From the NCBI RefSeq assembly GCF_009725985.1, contig NZ_RCNR01000001.1, forward strand, positions 1-64,000: a DNA stretch of 64,000 nucleotides. Reading direction: 5' to 3'. Shown here piece after piece: positions 62,246 through 64,000 of this stretch. The stretch comes from Zobellia amurskyensis. GTDB taxonomy: Bacteria; Bacteroidota; Bacteroidia; Flavobacteriales; Flavobacteriaceae. Within the stretch, counting starts at the first letter, position 1. Every line of letters begins with the position of its first letter. Made by a program: the position numbers and the translations under genes. A model generated the notes under the pieces. That model saw only the letters and a list, made by a program, of their open reading frames with translations. It searched no databases and was not told where the DNA came from.

Positions 62246-62276
62246 AAAAAAATCCCACTAAAAGCGAGATTTTTTT
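62246..62276 (-). terminator. Intrinsic terminator downstream of trxA
   Basis: AAAAAAATC (62246-62254) pairs with GATTTTTTT (62268-62276), with a mixed inner stem. It ends the minus-strand trxA transcript before the DUF58 gene. Confidence 0.6.
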
Positions 62277-62306
62277 ATAGTTCCCATTTTCAGGGAAGAA
62301 TAAATA

Positions 62307-62624
62307 TTATAAAGCTGCGTCAATCGCGTCTGTGTATACTTTCTTTGGGGAAACACCAACTTGACGATTAATGATCTCACCATTTTTAAATACCAATACA
62401 GTTGGAATGTTACGCACACCGTACTTAGCAGCAAATTCTTGATTCGCATCAACATCTACTTTACCTACAACGGCCTTGCCTTCGTATTCTGAACTTACCT
62501 CTTCAATGATTGGGCCTACCATTCTACAAGGTCCACACCAAGCTGCCCAAAAATCAACTACTACGGGTTTATCGCTTTTCAATACTACTTCATCAAAAGT
62601 AGCGTCTGTTATTTCTAATGCCAT
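62307..62624 (-). CDS. trxA: Thioredoxin
   Basis: A 105-residue cytoplasmic disulfide reductase. The active site WCGPC is at residues 29-33 in FWAAWCGPCR; the buried Asp in VVVDFW and the cis-proline in RNIPTVLVFKNG are intact. It reduces ribonucleotide reductase, peroxiredoxins and others, fed by thioredoxin reductase. Candidate minus-strand -7 elements TAACTTTG (62649-62656) and TATATTTG (62659-62666) lie just upstream. Confidence 0.97.
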   Translation of the reverse strand: MALEITDATFDEVVLKSDKPVVVDFWAAWCGPCRMVGPIIEEVSSEYEGKAVVGKVDVDANQEFAAKYGVRNIPTVLVFKNGEIINRQVGVSPKKVYTDAIDAAL

Positions 62625-62648
62625 GATTTTCTGTTTTTAAATATTATA

Positions 62649-62666
62649 CAAAGTTAGTCAAATATA
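62649..62666 (-). promoter_or_regulatory. Candidate trxA promoter -7 elements
   Basis: Two matches to TAnnTTTG on the minus strand: TAACTTTG (62649-62656) and TATATTTG (62659-62666). Which one is used cannot be decided by eye. Confidence 0.35.
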
Positions 62667-62764
62667 TGCCTGTTTCCTTACTAACGATACATTGCTTTTA
62701 GCTATTGCGCTATCAATGTAATTTATGGGGTTAAAAATTGATATTTAAGCTGTAGCGGTCTGCC

Positions 62765-64000
62765 TTAGTTCAGTTTGTAATGAACTTCATTTTCCTTTAA
62801 AGTGGCCAGTAGTTCACTACTTATCTGTACTTTTTGTTTTCTGCTCGTTAGACTTACTTTTATTTCTTCTTCCATCTCATAGACTATAAAATTAAGGGGG
62901 TGGTTACCTTGGTGCGAAATAATAGTGTCTTTTAGTTGATGAATGTTTTCTTCTTTTAAATCGTCAATATTCAATTTGATAGTAAGTTTTTTAGCGTAGG
63001 CTTCCATTACCTCTTGAAGCAACATAAAACTATTGAACTGAATACGTGGGTCTCCTTTTTTACCAGTATCCCTGTTCGTCCACCCATCTTTAACAAAAAC
63101 CTTGATGTAGGCAAATGAATTGATCATAAGGAAATGGCGAAACCTAAGATATTCTTCGCCAAAAATCCTGAATTCAAACGATTCTGAGTAATCTTCTACT
63201 GTAAAAAGCGCCCAGCCTTTTCCGTTTTTGGAAACGCGGTGTTGCACATCGGTAATTACTCCGGCAAAGGCTAGTTCTCTATTTACTACCGTCTCAAGGT
63301 TATTTAAATGTGACAAGGATGCGTTGCAAAAAGCATCGATTTCTGTTTTGAAATCGTCCAACGGGTGACCTGAAATATATATACCCACTACTTCTTTTTC
63401 TCGGCGAAGTTTTTCCATGGTTCCCCATTCTTCACAAGGAGGCACTACAGGTTCGGGTATTTGCACATCGCTGGCATCACCAAAAAGACTTACTTGACTA
63501 GAGTTTTCGCTCTCTTGAAATTTGGCGCCATACTTTATGGTCTTCTCTAAGAATGTAACTCCGTCTCCTTCGTCATGAAAATATTGTGCTCTATGGGTGT
63601 CTCCAAAAGAATCGAAACCTCCGGCAACAGCTAAACTTTCAAAGGCTTTTTTGTTTGCGGCACGTAAATCTATTCGCTTTGCAAAATCAAAAACGGATTT
63701 AAACGTCCCGTCTTCTTTTCTGTTCTCTACAATGGTTTCTACTGCGCCACGGCCTACACCTTTAACGGCTCCCATTCCAAAACGGACGGCACCAGCATTG
63801 TTTACGGCAAATTTGTAGTAAGATTCATTTACATCCGGTCCAAGAACATCAAGACCCATTCGCTTACATTCCTCCATAAAGAAGGTTACCTGCTTTATGT
63901 CGTTCATATTATTGGATAGAACGGCCGCCATATATTCAGCAGGGTAGTGAGCCTTGCAATAGGCGGTTTGGTAAGCGATCCATGCGTAGCAAGTGGAGTG
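62765..64000 (-). CDS. dnaE: DNA polymerase III alpha subunit, C-terminal part (cut by window edge)
   Basis: The reading frame is open to base 64000, giving the last 411 or so residues of DnaE; the N-terminal catalytic part lies outside. The first visible residues are HSTCYAWIAYQTAYCKAHYP, then EYMAAVLSNN, the conserved finger/thumb region. VGMGAVKGVG-like (RFGMGAVKGVG) is the helix-hairpin-helix region, and the OB fold (AFAGVITDVQHRVSKNGKGW) lies in the middle. The C-terminal extension with a beta-clamp-binding role follows. It is the replicative polymerase catalytic subunit. Confidence 0.95.
   Translation of the reverse strand, partial: HSTCYAWIAYQTAYCKAHYPAEYMAAVLSNNMNDIKQVTFFMEECKRMGLDVLGPDVNESYYKFAVNNAGAVRFGMGAVKGVGRGAVETIVENRKEDGTFKSVFDFAKRIDLRAANKKAFESLAVAGGFDSFGDTHRAQYFHDEGDGVTFLEKTIKYGAKFQESENSSQVSLFGDASDVQIPEPVVPPCEEWGTMEKLRREKEVVGIYISGHPLDDFKTEIDAFCNASLSHLNNLETVVNRELAFAGVITDVQHRVSKNGKGWALFTVEDYSESFEFRIFGEEYLRFRHFLMINSFAYIKVFVKDGWTNRDTGKKGDPRIQFNSFMLLQEVMEAYAKKLTIKLNIDDLKEENIHQLKDTIISHQGNHPLNFIVYEMEEEIKVSLTSRKQKVQISSELLATLKENEVHYKLN

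Noticed and set aside
1-64000. Search for CRISPR arrays, insertion sequences, prophage or integrase genes
   Set aside because: No regular direct-repeat array, transposase, integrase or phage structural gene was seen on either strand.

Overview
The window looks like a chromosome segment of a marine member of the Bacteroidota, most likely family Flavobacteriaceae (Zobellia, Maribacter or Arenibacter-like). This rests on several signs: C-terminal type IX secretion (T9SS) sorting domains, a TonB-dependent receptor, phylum-typical small families (DUF3098, DUF3127, DUF4271, DUF4296, DUF2490), promoter -7 elements of the form TAnnTTTG, almost no Shine-Dalgarno sequences, and moderately low GC. I see no prophage, insertion sequence, CRISPR array or rRNA. 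Naming a genus is inference only.

Layout. 1-4.8 kb: two tandem near-identical secreted PepSY-like proteins, then an NtrC-type sigma-54 response regulator whose 3' end overlaps a convergent hybrid histidine kinase. 4.9-7.3 kb: a TPP riboswitch with a terminator-like expression platform, followed by a TonB-dependent receptor (probably thiamine uptake) whose reading frame is broken at an A7 tract that is also a textbook -1 slippery heptamer. 7.4-22.7 kb: housekeeping and small-protein genes, including greA with a hairpin leader, a HIT protein, a histidine kinase, aat, tag, a TonB-like protein, truB, uppP (TTG start) and ftsX. 22.7-44 kb: leuS with an unusual internal insertion, a SemiSWEET, ferritin, Lrp regulator, saccharopine dehydrogenase-like enzyme, pckA, hemD, lipid-linked sugar transferases, pyrC, tyrS, a LuxE-like acyl-protein synthetase, an FKBP isomerase and two small proteins that are little more than a signal peptide plus a T9SS sorting domain.

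43.9-54.2 kb is the main accessory locus, a polyol (probably mannitol) utilisation system. A six-gene minus-strand operon encodes an outer-membrane beta-barrel, a ribose-type substrate-binding lipoprotein, a double ATPase, a permease, a mannitol 2-dehydrogenase-type enzyme and a PfkB fructokinase. The inferred route is polyol import, oxidation to fructose and phosphorylation. A second mannitol dehydrogenase paralogue converges on the operon. Two paralogous regulators with a degenerate Nudix domain plus winged helix (NrtR/AraR-like) bracket the locus. In the divergent region between operon and second regulator I find two copies of a 19-bp inverted repeat, AAAYGT-N7-ACGTTT, a good candidate operator. 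A comparable mannitol system is known from Zobellia galactanivorans, which fits a lifestyle on brown algae.

54.3-64 kb: a TPR-containing lipoprotein-like histidine kinase (TTG start) and its LuxR-type response regulator, a 70-residue Cys/His protein, a large multidomain T9SS-secreted putative glycoside hydrolase (DUF5060, DUF4038/GH140-like, malectin, LamG, sorting domain), tRNA-Asp(GTC), a DUF58 protein, thioredoxin and the 3' part of dnaE, which runs off the right edge.

The most interesting signals are the riboswitch-controlled receptor with a slippery frameshift, the doubled operator and dead-Nudix regulators of the polyol locus, the LeuRS insertion, and the sorting-domain-only proteins. 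Coordinates of start codons were adjusted where a promoter element or signal peptide argued for it.
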